From Psychrobacter sp. LV10R520-6 (GTDB lineage: Bacteria; Pseudomonadota; Gammaproteobacteria; Pseudomonadales; Moraxellaceae), in contig NZ_LT900024.1 in assembly GCF_900182925.1 (NCBI RefSeq), forward strand, positions 434,001 through 498,000: a DNA stretch of 64,000 nucleotides, given 5' to 3'. The stretch's first letter is position 1. Every line of letters starts with the position of its first letter. Made by a program: the position numbers and the translations under genes. Shown one piece after another: positions 49,941-58,330 of the stretch. The notes beneath the pieces are model-generated. The model did not search any database. It saw nothing but the letters and a program-made list of their open reading frames with translations, and was not told the DNA's origin.

Positions 49941-51464
49941 TTATCCAGCTATCAACAGCTCGACACTGACTTGAAAATAATACTCGTCTTTTATAGTGAT
50001 GCTGACCCTACCGTTATGAGCACGCGCAATAGCTTGAACAATTGATAATCCTAAGCCTGTTCCCGAATGCATATTATTCGTTTTAGGATGACGATAAAAG
50101 CGTTCAAACAGTTTATCTGCCTCTACTTGAGTCAATGGTTCATCTAAACGATTAGTGAATACTATCTTTAAATGCTGTGGTTTTAAAGATGATGGTTTTA
50201 AAGATGAAGATTTTAAAGCGGATTGTTTTGTCTTTTGTGGATCACCCATGACGCTATGAGTTAGCAGGGACGCTTTAATATTGTTAGTTGATGCTTCAAT
50301 AGTAATGATGCTATCACTTGCCGCGTAATAGATGGCGTTTGACATTAGATTGGCAAACAGCCTTTGCAATAAACTTTCATCTCCCAATACTGCATGAAAG
50401 TCGCCCACCTTCTCAAAAGATATATCACGATCCTCTGCTACCAGCTCATAATAAGAGATGAGATTAGTAATCATTGACTCGGTATCAACACGATTGAGCT
50501 GTGAGTCAGTCAACCCTTTTTGGGTCTTTGCCAGTAGTAGCATATTATTGATCAGACTTGATAGCTGCTCAAGGGTATCATGCTGATGATGCAGCTGTTC
50601 GATATATTCTTCGCTGTCTCTCGTCTTGCTTAACATCACCTGAGTTTGAGTACTCAAAGTAGCGAGCGGAGTGCGTAGTTCATGTGCGATATTATCTGAG
50701 AAGCGCGATAACGATTCAAAATTGCTTTCCAACTTCTCCATCATTAAGTTATAGGATTCAGCTAGAGGCCGCAATTCCCGAGGCATATCACTGACGACTA
50801 CCCTTTCATCCAACTGTTCAGGATTGATGCCCTTCATCTTTTGGACGATAGTAGATAAAGGTGCGAATCCCCAATAAACACTTAATGCCGCTATTGAAAC
50901 CAGCAGTAGCGTGATCGCAATTAAGATCATACTTAGCTGACGGTTAAATTGTAATAAATACTGATGGTGAACATCAATAGGTAGCGCGATAAGCGCTAAT
51001 ATTTGATCATTTCGAATAATGAGGGCACGGTAATTCCTATTGTCTATAGCCAATACAAACTGCTGTTCATGATGATTTTGCCATAAGGTCAATAAATTAA
51101 AATTTTTGGGAAACTCATTAGTAAAGTTACTAGGATTACTTGAAATTAATTGACCATTTTTATCAGCAATAAGGGTTTTTAAATCATAGTCAAGCCAAGA
51201 AGAATGCAAGTGATCATTACTTACTGGTATGGCAGAATCAGTCGAATTTGATAAAGCGGTTTGCTCAGCAGTATCTGTCACTCGCTTACGTAAATTAAAA
51301 GCGGCATGAGTAATTATTTCTGAGTCCATTTGTTCAAAGTGATCACTAACAGAGCGCTGAACCCATATGTAAATAATGACTTGAGAGATGACGACGAATA
51401 TTGTCAGTAAAAAAACAGTTCGCCATAGCAATGGCCAGCGCCGATTTTTGAATTTATAGTTCAT
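49941..51464 (-). CDS. copS: Heavy-metal sensor histidine kinase (CusS/CopS type)
   Basis: 507 residues, the usual heavy-metal kinase size. First helix LLWRTVFLLTIFVVISQVIIYIWV (residues 12-35), periplasmic sensor domain, second helix MILIAITLLLVSIAALSVYW near 180-200, HAMP, HisKA SDNIAHELRTPLATLSTQ, HATPase with LMSNAIYYAAS, HSGTGLGLSIVQAIARAHNG. Between the N and G boxes, where the ATP lid lies, there is an insert with a tandem 15-bp DNA repeat (50179-50208; protein SSLKPSSLKP). Starts one base after the copR stop, so co-translated with it. Confidence 0.92.
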   Translation of the reverse strand: MNYKFKNRRWPLLWRTVFLLTIFVVISQVIIYIWVQRSVSDHFEQMDSEIITHAAFNLRKRVTDTAEQTALSNSTDSAIPVSNDHLHSSWLDYDLKTLIADKNGQLISSNPSNFTNEFPKNFNLLTLWQNHHEQQFVLAIDNRNYRALIIRNDQILALIALPIDVHHQYLLQFNRQLSMILIAITLLLVSIAALSVYWGFAPLSTIVQKMKGINPEQLDERVVVSDMPRELRPLAESYNLMMEKLESNFESLSRFSDNIAHELRTPLATLSTQTQVMLSKTRDSEEYIEQLHHQHDTLEQLSSLINNMLLLAKTQKGLTDSQLNRVDTESMITNLISYYELVAEDRDISFEKVGDFHAVLGDESLLQRLFANLMSNAIYYAASDSIITIEASTNNIKASLLTHSVMGDPQKTKQSALKSSSLKPSSLKPQHLKIVFTNRLDEPLTQVEADKLFERFYRHPKTNNMHSGTGLGLSIVQAIARAHNGRVSITIKDEYYFQVSVELLIAG

Positions 51465-51465
51465 T

Positions 51466-52191
51466 TTATTTAAGGTCGTCTCCGCTAATGCTAATGCTAG
51501 TGTCAGTGCTAGTATCTAGCGCATCTAATTTATAGCCCATCCCGCGCACGGTATGTATCAGCTTTATGTCAAATCCATCGTCGATTTTTATCCGTAAGCG
51601 CCTTATAGCAACGTCAATAACGTTAGTATCACTATCAAAGTTTATATCCCATACTTGCGAGGCAATGACAGAACGCGGTAGAACCTCACCTTGACGTTCT
51701 AAGAAAAACTGTAGTAGAGCAAATTCTTTTGCGGTCAATTTGATGGCAGTATCGCCTCTATGTACCGTGCGTTTGGCGATGTCCATTTTTAGGTCAGCCA
51801 TATGCATGACAGAGCTTTTATAATCAGCTTGATTGGCACGGCGTAACAGACTTTTTATTCTTACGATCAGCTCAGCAAAGGCAAAAGGCTTGGTCAGATA
51901 ATCGTCACCACCAATTTCAATACCTTTAATCCGATCGCTCAAATCATCTTTGGCGGTTAGAAATAAAACAGGTGTATTATTGCCAGCAGCTCGGTAATTG
52001 CGCACCAACTCAAAGCCACTGACGTCAGGCAGCATCACATCCATCAACACCACACTGAACTCATCTGTCATTAACGCATGATAGCCGTCTAGGCCGGTCA
52101 GGTGATGATCAACGATAAAGCCGGCCTCAGTTAATCCTTTTTTTATATACTCTCCAAGTTTTACCTCATCTTCTACCAATAGCACTTTCAC
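51466..52191 (-). CDS. copR: OmpR-family response regulator (CusR/CopR type)
   Basis: 241 residues. Start is GTG at 52191 with AAGGAGAG seven bases upstream; the frame extends 11 codons further but the receiver begins exactly here (VKVLLVEDEVKLG). Receiver with phospho-acceptor in VVLMDVMLPDVSG and Lys in FLTAKDD and YLTKPFAFAEL; winged-helix C-terminus LTAKEFALLQFFLERQGEVLPRSVIASQVWD, DVAIRRLRIKID, HTVRGMGYKLD. Divergent from the cop genes, with a CusR-like box between. Confidence 0.94.
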   Translation of the reverse strand: MKVLLVEDEVKLGEYIKKGLTEAGFIVDHHLTGLDGYHALMTDEFSVVLMDVMLPDVSGFELVRNYRAAGNNTPVLFLTAKDDLSDRIKGIEIGGDDYLTKPFAFAELIVRIKSLLRRANQADYKSSVMHMADLKMDIAKRTVHRGDTAIKLTAKEFALLQFFLERQGEVLPRSVIASQVWDINFDSDTNVIDVAIRRLRIKIDDGFDIKLIHTVRGMGYKLDALDTSTDTSISISGDDLK

Positions 52192-52336
52192 AGTCTCTCT
52201 CCTTAATATTATTATAGTTGTCAACAGCCTATCACCAGCGTTGTTAGCTTATCGTCAATAAAGCTTATCAAAAGCTCTTGCCATAACGGGGCCCTCTGGC
52301 TGAAAGCATATGCTGATGTTTGATCTTAATGGCAGA

Positions 52337-52358
52337 AAAATGACAACGTTGTGTTATT
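52337..52358. promoter_or_regulatory. Copper box 1 (CusR/PcoR-like), between copR and the cop genes
   Basis: AAAATGACAA, two bases, then TTGTGTTATT. The known CusR/PcoR box is AAAATGACAA-N2-TTGTCATTTT; the left half is exact and the right half differs at 2-3 positions. It lies 145 bases before copR and 190 bases before the first cop-side gene, so it could serve both directions. The rest of 52192-52547 shows nothing else. Confidence 0.72.
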
Positions 52359-52547
52359 TCTAACAAACATGTCATGTCCCCGTCATTCAGCTGTCAGTCT
52401 TCATTTGGTATTCTAAACCAACGATACATAGTCGCTTTGCTTTGATACGGATTGCTTCTATGTGGTGGTGGTGTCAGTAGTTGATAAGCATTTATAAATG
52501 GTTATTTCACTTGAACGTCCAATTATTTATCTTTTAAAAGGTTTTAT

Positions 52548-52874
52548 ATGAAAAGTTATGGTTCATTAAAAAATGTCGCGTTATTATCTTTTTCTGTGCT
52601 GATCGGCATGTCAGCTGCAAATGCTCATACTACAAACTTGGATGCCTCTGTCCTCAATAATTGTGATGCGGTCACTAGTTTTGCAAAAAACGCGGATCAC
52701 AATGATGCACAAATATCTAGTAACCAGATGAGAAGCTATGTGGACGCTAGAGTAGCCTGTCAAATTCAGCATCAAGATCAACATTTACAATCTGAAAAGT
52801 ATTTTGTAGATAAATATGGGCGCGATCGTGACACGAACGCTGAAGCCATATTAAATGAATACGTCGCGCATTAA
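52548..52874 (+). CDS. Small periplasmic protein of unknown function, first gene on the cop side
   Basis: 108 residues. Signal peptide ALLSFSVLIGMSAANA, cleavage after ANA (residue 26), leaving about 82 residues beginning HTTNLD. Contains two Cys (NNCDAVT and RVACQIQ) and several His (DHNDAQ, QHQDQH, terminal VAH). Good AAGG upstream. It stands between the two copper boxes, so copper-controlled expression is likely. I recognise no named family; a His/Cys copper-binding role is only an inference. Confidence 0.7.
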   Translation: MKSYGSLKNVALLSFSVLIGMSAANAHTTNLDASVLNNCDAVTSFAKNADHNDAQISSNQMRSYVDARVACQIQHQDQHLQSEKYFVDKYGRDRDTNAEAILNEYVAH

Positions 52875-52888
52875 AATCCAAAGATGTG

Positions 52889-52910
52889 AAGATGACAACA
52901 TTGTAATCTT
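52889..52910 (+). promoter_or_regulatory. Copper box 2 (CusR/PcoR-like)
   Basis: AAGATGACAA, CA, then TTGTAATCTT: the ATGACAA-N2-TTGT core is exact and the flanks form a near-complete dyad. It lies 104 bases before the Met-rich gene. Confidence 0.75.
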
Positions 52911-53013
52911 ATTGTCATCTACCAGACAGAATGAATAAGGTATGATTTAATAGTCTTAAGTTTAAATAGCCTTGAGCTTTAATAGCTTTCAACCCAATCA
53001 ATAGGAATTAATT

Positions 53014-53280
53014 ATGTGGTTATCTAAATCAATCGTAGCAACCGCTGCCGCATTAGTCGTCTCAACCTCTGCTATGGCACATTCTCCAGAAATGCATGCA
53101 CAGAAAGATAACATGGACTGTGAAAAGATGGAAAAAAACATGCAAATGATGCAAAAAATGGATAGTAGTAAGATGGATATGAATGACCCTGCCATGAAAT
53201 CGATGATGGCTAACATGGGCAAAATGAAACAAATGCATCAAAAATATTGTGCTACTAGTGACAATAGTAAAGAATCCTAA
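53014..53280 (+). CDS. Small Met-rich periplasmic protein, probable copper binder
   Basis: 88 residues. Signal peptide SKSIVATAAALVVSTSAMA, cleavage after AMA (residue 22). The mature ~66 residues hold 15 Met plus two Cys and three His (MEKNMQMMQKMDSS, AMKSMMANMGKMKQMHQ). Met-rich periplasmic peptides bind Cu(I)/Ag(I) in other systems; function here is inferred from composition and from the copper box just upstream. AGGAATTA precedes the ATG. Confidence 0.75.
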   Translation: MWLSKSIVATAAALVVSTSAMAHSPEMHAQKDNMDCEKMEKNMQMMQKMDSSKMDMNDPAMKSMMANMGKMKQMHQKYCATSDNSKES

Positions 53281-53353
53281 AAACTTCAGCGCTGTTGAGT
53301 GAGATTCACTCTTCATAGTGAAAGATTAACGGAAATAAATTTTAGGGAAATAT

Positions 53354-53884
53354 ATGAAGTTTTTATTGGGTGCGCTTTTTGCCGTACTTGTGGCAATCGT
53401 TGGGGTTTTTGCAGTTGTTACTAGCGGCATTGTCAATATAGGAGCAGATCAAGCGCATAACCCAATAGTGTATAACTTCTTAGAAACCGTGCGCAATCGT
53501 TCCATAGCAAATGCCAGTAAGGACATTGTTGTCCCAGACTTAGAACAAGTGGATATGATTAGCTCGGGTGGTGCGGACTATAACGATATGTGTGCTGGTT
53601 GTCATTTGTCTCCTGGGGTTGAAAAAACGGATATGAGCGAGTATCTCTATCCTAGTCCGCCTAATTTTACCAAATCTGATGTTGTCGATGATCTTCAAAC
53701 TGAAGAAGGAGCACAAGAAAGTTTTTGGGCGATCAAACACGGCATCATGGCATCGGGAATGCCTGCATGGGGCGCAACCCATGATGATGATAGAATGTGG
53801 GCGATGGTGGCTTTTATAAGATCGTTACCTGAATTGGATGAAAGCCAATACACAATGCTGACTACTAGGTTTGATAGCGAATGA
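53354..53884 (+). CDS. Membrane-anchored class I cytochrome c
   Basis: 176 residues. N-terminal uncleaved-looking helix FLLGALFAVLVAIVGVFAVVTSGIVNI, then a periplasmic domain with one heme site CAGCH (near residue 80) and probable axial Met in GIMASGMPAWG. Ends with DRMWAMVAFIRSLPEL, typical of small c-type cytochromes. In a copper island it may pass electrons from the CopA oxidase or to periplasmic redox partners (inference). AGGGAAATAT precedes the ATG. Confidence 0.88.
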   Translation: MKFLLGALFAVLVAIVGVFAVVTSGIVNIGADQAHNPIVYNFLETVRNRSIANASKDIVVPDLEQVDMISSGGADYNDMCAGCHLSPGVEKTDMSEYLYPSPPNFTKSDVVDDLQTEEGAQESFWAIKHGIMASGMPAWGATHDDDRMWAMVAFIRSLPELDESQYTMLTTRFDSE

Positions 53885-53946
53885 TGGATATGTCCCTTGG
53901 CAGTGACATGGATATGTCGGGTGAAGGCGCTGAGATGCAGCATTAA
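53881..53946 (+). CDS. Tiny Met/Asp-rich open frame overlapping the cytochrome stop (ATGA)
   Basis: 21 codons: MMDMSLGSDMDMSGEGAEMQ then His and stop. It overlaps the cytochrome stop by ATGA, suggesting translational coupling, and repeats the DMDMSG motif of the CopB repeats 2.8 kb away. It may be a small copper-binding peptide without signal sequence, or the remnant of a longer Met-rich gene. Only composition and position support it. Confidence 0.35.
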   Translation: MMDMSLGSDMDMSGEGAEMQH

Positions 53947-54083
53947 TAAGAATAGGCTCTAGGTTGCAAGGTGTAGTGCTGAACGGTACTGCCCTTTTAA
54001 GGCTAATACCTATAGAGCTTTTAGACCAATGTATTGTTTGAAAGTACTAATGTTTTAAATTACTAATGTTTCAAATTACTGAT

Positions 54084-54092
54084 GATGACAAC
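54084..54092 (+). promoter_or_regulatory. Possible copper half-box before the DUF411 gene
   Basis: GATGACAAC repeats the left half of boxes 1 and 2, but the right half (AGATGTTT) does not match. It lies 20 bases before the DUF411 start. A similar isolated right half (CATTGTAATC, 62563-62572) precedes the P-type ATPase. Confidence 0.3.
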
Positions 54093-54111
54093 AGATGTTT
54101 AGGGGTATTTT

Positions 54112-54750
54112 ATGAAACGCTATAAAGATACGTTTTTTAATGGACATAGCCGGTTATCAGGTCGTGTTCTTTTATTAGTGGCGACATCTTCACTATCGTT
54201 AACACTAGCGGCTTGTAGCCCCTCTAATACCAGTGCTTCTGATTCAGAGACAGTAGCACCACAAGAAGCTTCTACTGCTACGCAAATGGTACAAAAGGCT
54301 GAAGTTGTACCGATTACGACCCCCGCAAGCACCCAGTCAGCGTTACTCAAAAACGTCTCTGCAACCGTCTATAAAGATCCAAACTGTGGCTGCTGTAAAG
54401 AATGGGTAGGCCATGCAGAAGATAATGGTCTAAGCGCAATCACGCAGCATCCTGAAGACCTGTCTTTATTTAAAGATCGTTATGGCGTACCACAGCAAAT
54501 GCGCGCTTGTCATACTACGGTCACGACCGATGGTTATGTCTTTGAAGGTCATGTTCCCGCAAAATATATGGCCCAGTTCTTAGAAAATCCACCTGTACAA
54601 GCAATTGGGCTTGCCGTTCCTGGTATGCCAGTTGGTAGTCCGGGTATGGAGTATCAGGGCAAATTTATGCCTTATCAAGTCATGCAGATTAATAACGACG
54701 GGACCACAGAAGTTTATGCCGATATTAAGTCTCCTCAACAGCAACTATAA
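54112..54750 (+). CDS. DUF411-domain lipoprotein (copper-island metal-binding protein)
   Basis: 212 residues. Lipobox LTLAAC (Cys near residue 35), Ser/Thr/Ala-rich spacer, then a complete DUF411 domain: VYKDPNCGCCKEWVGH with CxCC, QMRACHTTVTTDGYVFEGHVPA and PGMPVGSPGMEYQG. DUF411 proteins recur in copper and silver resistance clusters and carry conserved Cys/Met/His, but their exact function is not settled. copA follows after 48 bases. Confidence 0.9.
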   Translation: MKRYKDTFFNGHSRLSGRVLLLVATSSLSLTLAACSPSNTSASDSETVAPQEASTATQMVQKAEVVPITTPASTQSALLKNVSATVYKDPNCGCCKEWVGHAEDNGLSAITQHPEDLSLFKDRYGVPQQMRACHTTVTTDGYVFEGHVPAKYMAQFLENPPVQAIGLAVPGMPVGSPGMEYQGKFMPYQVMQINNDGTTEVYADIKSPQQQL

Positions 54751-54798
54751 AAAATATAAGAGTAACCATCATTTCGCAAATTAAATTAGGTCATCATT

Positions 54799-56496
54799 AT
54801 GAATAAACAGAACATATTGAACCGCCGACGTTTTTTGACAGGGTCCTCTGTGGTCCTTGGCGCCTCAATGTTACCGACGATTGCCAGTAGTGCATTGGGT
54901 AAATCAGGCGGTCAGAGCGCCACGGTCAATACCGATCAAAAATCGAATGAAGTACCTGTATTGACAGGTCGGGAATTTGACTTAACCGTCAGTAAACAGC
55001 CCGTTATCGTCAATGGCAAAAAGAGCATGGCAACCCTCATCAACGACTCACTGCCAGCACCAACGTTAAAGATGCGTGAGGGTGATACAGTCGTGATACG
55101 TGTCCATAACCGTATGGATGAGTCAACCTCTATTCACTGGCATGGTTTGCTAGTACCGTTTGAGATGGATGGCGTGCCCGGCATTAGCTTTAATGGTATT
55201 CCTGCTAACAGCACCTTTACTTATACATTTACCCTGAAACAATCTGGCACCTATTGGTATCACTCGCATACCGACTTTCAAGAACAAACGGGTATGCGTG
55301 GCGCAATTGTCGTAGAGCCTAAAGGACGGGAACGCCACCCTATAGCGGAAGATCACGTCATTTTACTAAGTGATTGGACGCACCGTGATCCACATAACTT
55401 ATTGAAATTGCTAAAACAGCGAGCAGATTTCGATAACTATCATCTGCCGGACTTTAAAAAGCTACTTTCAGACATTGCTAAGACGGATATAAAAACCGCT
55501 TTTGATGAGCGCAAAATGTGGAATCAGATGCGCATGATGCCCACTGATTTCACTGACTTATCGGGTGAAAATACCTTTACCTACCTTATGAATGGTAAAA
55601 CAACCGCGGCCAACTGGGCACAGATTGTAAAAGCGGGACAGCCGGTTAAACTACGCTTTATTAATGGCTCAGCGCAAACCATATTTGATGTGCGGATACC
55701 TGGTCTCAAAATGAAAGTAGTCGCAACGGATGGTAATGATGTTGCTCCCGTTGATATTGACGATTTTCGCATTGGTGTTGCCGAGACTTATGATGTCATC
55801 GTCACTCCGACCAAAGATGCTCATACCATATTTGCTCAAAATATAGACCGTACAGGCTATGTTACTGCAAGGCTTGCCACTTCCGAAAATGCTCGTTCTG
55901 CAACGCCCGCTATGGATGAGATTGAATGGCTCACTATGGCAGACATGATGGGGGCCATGGGTGCAAATGGCTATGACGCCCGTCATGCCAAAACAGAATA
56001 CGACTTCAAAAGCGATATGCGCGTAGATAGCCCGCGTATCAACCTGGATGACCCAGGGATAAACCTACGAAAAATCAATAGAGACGTATTGACCTACAGT
56101 CAATTGCATTCAGTTGATGAGGCAGTATTTGCTGAGCAACGTAAACCGACTAGAGAGATTGAGATTCATCTCACCGGTAATATGGAGCGTTACATCTGGG
56201 CGCTAGACGGGGTCATGTTTAAGGATGCCGCTCCTGTTAATATCAAGCCAGGTGAGCGAGTGCGCGTCACCTTAGTCAATGACACTATGATGAATCATCC
56301 CATGCATTTGCATGGTATGTGGAGTGACTTGCGCACGCCTTCAGGTGAGTTTCAGGTACGCAAGCATACCATTGTGGTACAACCCGCACAGAAAATTAGT
56401 TTTGACGTTACAGGAGAGGTTGGCCGATGGGCATGGCATTGCCATCTGTTGTATCACATGGAAGCCGGTATGTTTAGAGAAGTGGCCGTCGTTTAA
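54799..56496 (+). CDS. copA: Copper resistance multicopper oxidase CopA (PcoA)
   Basis: Periplasmic Cu(I) oxidase exported by Tat. 565 residues. Twin-arginine signal NRRRFLTGSSVVLGASML. Type 2/3 copper motifs: HWHG near residue 114, HSHTD near 155, and C-terminal HPMHLHG and HCHLLYHMEAGM (type 1 Cys-His). Shorter than PcoA/CopA of plasmids (about 600) because the internal Met-rich segment is reduced to LTMADMMGAMGANG. The Met repeats sit in CopB instead. Next to copB with 27 bases between. Confidence 0.96.
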   Translation: MNKQNILNRRRFLTGSSVVLGASMLPTIASSALGKSGGQSATVNTDQKSNEVPVLTGREFDLTVSKQPVIVNGKKSMATLINDSLPAPTLKMREGDTVVIRVHNRMDESTSIHWHGLLVPFEMDGVPGISFNGIPANSTFTYTFTLKQSGTYWYHSHTDFQEQTGMRGAIVVEPKGRERHPIAEDHVILLSDWTHRDPHNLLKLLKQRADFDNYHLPDFKKLLSDIAKTDIKTAFDERKMWNQMRMMPTDFTDLSGENTFTYLMNGKTTAANWAQIVKAGQPVKLRFINGSAQTIFDVRIPGLKMKVVATDGNDVAPVDIDDFRIGVAETYDVIVTPTKDAHTIFAQNIDRTGYVTARLATSENARSATPAMDEIEWLTMADMMGAMGANGYDARHAKTEYDFKSDMRVDSPRINLDDPGINLRKINRDVLTYSQLHSVDEAVFAEQRKPTREIEIHLTGNMERYIWALDGVMFKDAAPVNIKPGERVRVTLVNDTMMNHPMHLHGMWSDLRTPSGEFQVRKHTIVVQPAQKISFDVTGEVGRWAWHCHLLYHMEAGMFREVAVV

Positions 56497-56523
56497 GTAA
56501 GTCTTTGATAGGTGAGAGATGAG

Positions 56524-57651
56524 ATGAAAATACGTAAAGTAGGTTTTAATATTACTGTGTTGCCAGTATCTATATTATCAGTATCTATGTGGCTGGTCAT
56601 GCCCTTAGCAAATGCGGCGGGCGGCCATGACTCTATGAACAAGACAAACATGCCAGATAGCGACATGTCGGGTATGGACCATAGCAGCATGGACACGTCA
56701 GATATGGATATGTCGGATATGGATATGTCGGATATGGACATGGCAGGTATGGATATGTCGGATATGGATATGTCGGATATGGATATGTCGGATATGGACA
56801 TGGCAGGTATGAATATGTCTGGTGACATGGCAGGTATGAATATGTCTGGTGACATGGCAGGTATGAATATGTCTGGTGACATGGCAGGTATGGATATGTC
56901 TGGTGACATGGCAGATATGGATATGTCCGGTATGCAAGGTGGCGAAGCCCCACCGGATGCTCGAAGCCCTGACTACTCAAACGGTGTTCCCTACGGACGT
57001 TATGGTAAGCCTGTCATGATGGGTAGCTTACCCTTGTGGGGTGTTACAGTAAATGATTTAGGCTATCAGTTTGATGATGATCAGATCAACTATGAGGCAG
57101 AAACTTGGTATGGTACAGATGGCAGTCGTTTGTCTTTACGTAGCGAAGGTAGTGTTAAGACCAAGGACGATAAAGATATTGATAGCCTGACCTCACTGGC
57201 TTACTGGAAGCCGCTAAGTATCTTTTGGAATGGTGAAGCCGGTATCGCCTATGATACTAAAAATGATAAGCCTGCAGCGATGGCAGGCATCGTAGGTACT
57301 ATGCCTTACTTTGTTGAAACGGATGCTAGAGCGTATCTATATACTGACGGTCAAATCCGGCTTGATCTTGGGGCAGAGTACGAATGGCGTTTAAATCAGC
57401 ATTGGGTAGTCATACCAGAAGTGGGTCTGACTGCGTTTAGTAAGAATGATATCGATAACGGTATTAGCAAAGGGTTTAATGATTTAGATACTGAAGTTAG
57501 ACTCGCTTACGAGACCTTGAATCGCCAGCTATCTCCTTATGTAGGGGTTAGCTATGAGACGGCTCTTGGAGACGCTCGTGATCAACGGCGACAAGATAAT
57601 GAATCTGTCGATAGTAGTAGTTTGACTGCAGGTGTCAGATTCTGGTTTTAG
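56524..57651 (+). CDS. copB: Copper resistance outer-membrane protein CopB (PcoB) with long Met-repeat region
   Basis: 375 residues from the ATG at 56524 (AGGTGAG upstream; a GTG four codons earlier is the ribosome-binding region). Signal peptide VSMWLVMPLANAAGG. Residues about 35-140 are near-repeats of MDMSDMDMS and MAGMNMSGD, then the CopB domain: GYQFDDDQINYEAETWYG, RLSLRSEG, GAEYEWRLNQHWVVIPEVG, LSPYVGVSYE and C-terminal Phe (VRFWF) typical of outer-membrane barrels. The Met segment likely binds several Cu ions in the periplasm. Confidence 0.95.
   Translation: MKIRKVGFNITVLPVSILSVSMWLVMPLANAAGGHDSMNKTNMPDSDMSGMDHSSMDTSDMDMSDMDMSDMDMAGMDMSDMDMSDMDMSDMDMAGMNMSGDMAGMNMSGDMAGMNMSGDMAGMDMSGDMADMDMSGMQGGEAPPDARSPDYSNGVPYGRYGKPVMMGSLPLWGVTVNDLGYQFDDDQINYEAETWYGTDGSRLSLRSEGSVKTKDDKDIDSLTSLAYWKPLSIFWNGEAGIAYDTKNDKPAAMAGIVGTMPYFVETDARAYLYTDGQIRLDLGAEYEWRLNQHWVVIPEVGLTAFSKNDIDNGISKGFNDLDTEVRLAYETLNRQLSPYVGVSYETALGDARDQRRQDNESVDSSSLTAGVRFWF
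56695..56940 (+). repeat. Tandem repeats within copB encoding Met/Asp/Ser blocks
   Basis: Two layers: copies of a 60-bp unit (56716-56775 and 56776-56835 region; GATATGGATATGTCG blocks ending GACATGGCAGGTATG), then four to five copies of a 27-bp unit (ATGGCAGGTATGAATATG then TCTGGTGAC). High identity between copies points to recent slippage or unequal exchange. Confidence 0.88.
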
Positions 57652-57678
57652 CGTTTACCTATTTAAAGAGGATGTATT

Positions 57679-58164
57679 ATGAATGCTGTTGATCAAAGGA
57701 ACATGAATCATAAAAAGCAGATGAATCCTTACCTAAAATTTACCTTGATGATTGTAACGTCTACCGTTGTGATGTTTATCATGATGTATTTCAATACCTA
57801 TAAATGGGATCATGTTTATTTTAGTGAAACCCGAGCCTACATGGCGTTATATATGGGTGCAGTCATGGCTATAATCATGCTGGCCTTTATGACCAATATG
57901 TATAAAAAAACCAAGATTAATCTACTGGTTTATGGGGTAAGTGTGGTGCTGTTTGCAGTCGGACTTTGGGGCGTCAGGTCACAAGCGACCGTCGATCAGG
58001 TTGATTGGATGCAAGCGATGATACCGCATCACTCGATTGCTATTTTGACCAGTGAGCGTGCTGATATCGAAGATCCAAGAGTACGAGAATTAGCCGATGG
58101 CATTATAGAAGCGCAAAAGCGTGAAATCGGTGAGATGCAGCAACTGATTGATGAGCTAGAATAA
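57679..58164 (+). CDS. DUF305 membrane protein
   Basis: 161 residues. Four hydrophobic segments (TLMIVTSTVVMFIMMYF, YMALYMGAVMAIIMLAFM, LLVYGVSVVLFAVGLWG) then a C-terminal DUF305-type segment with DWMQAMIPHHSIAILTSERA and the ferritin-like helix IEAQKREIGEMQQLIDELE. DUF305 proteins with HHSIAI motifs are common in copper and silver clusters; the exact function is unknown. AGAGGATG precedes the ATG. Confidence 0.88.
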   Translation: MNAVDQRNMNHKKQMNPYLKFTLMIVTSTVVMFIMMYFNTYKWDHVYFSETRAYMALYMGAVMAIIMLAFMTNMYKKTKINLLVYGVSVVLFAVGLWGVRSQATVDQVDWMQAMIPHHSIAILTSERADIEDPRVRELADGIIEAQKREIGEMQQLIDELE

Positions 58165-58330
58165 TGAGTTAGATTAAACGGTTGTAAGGTTTGTAGAGAT
58201 ATTCTAAATACAAAAATCAATTGTCTATTAAATGGTACGCCTACCTATATAGGTCTTTTTATTCAAAGCTATTTTTCACCGCAGATTTAAAATCTCACTA
58301 ATGAAAAAAGCAATAGGAGGCTGAATAAGC

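Noticed and set aside
56695..56940. CRISPR-like regular repeats
   Set aside because: Repeats are in a coding frame, have no spacers and encode Met blocks; no cas genes in the window.
56633..56980. Three overlapping minus-strand frames of Thr/Tyr/Pro/Cys/His repeats opposite copB
   Set aside because: They are the antisense reading of the copB Met repeats; repeat periodicity keeps them open. No start signals or independent support.
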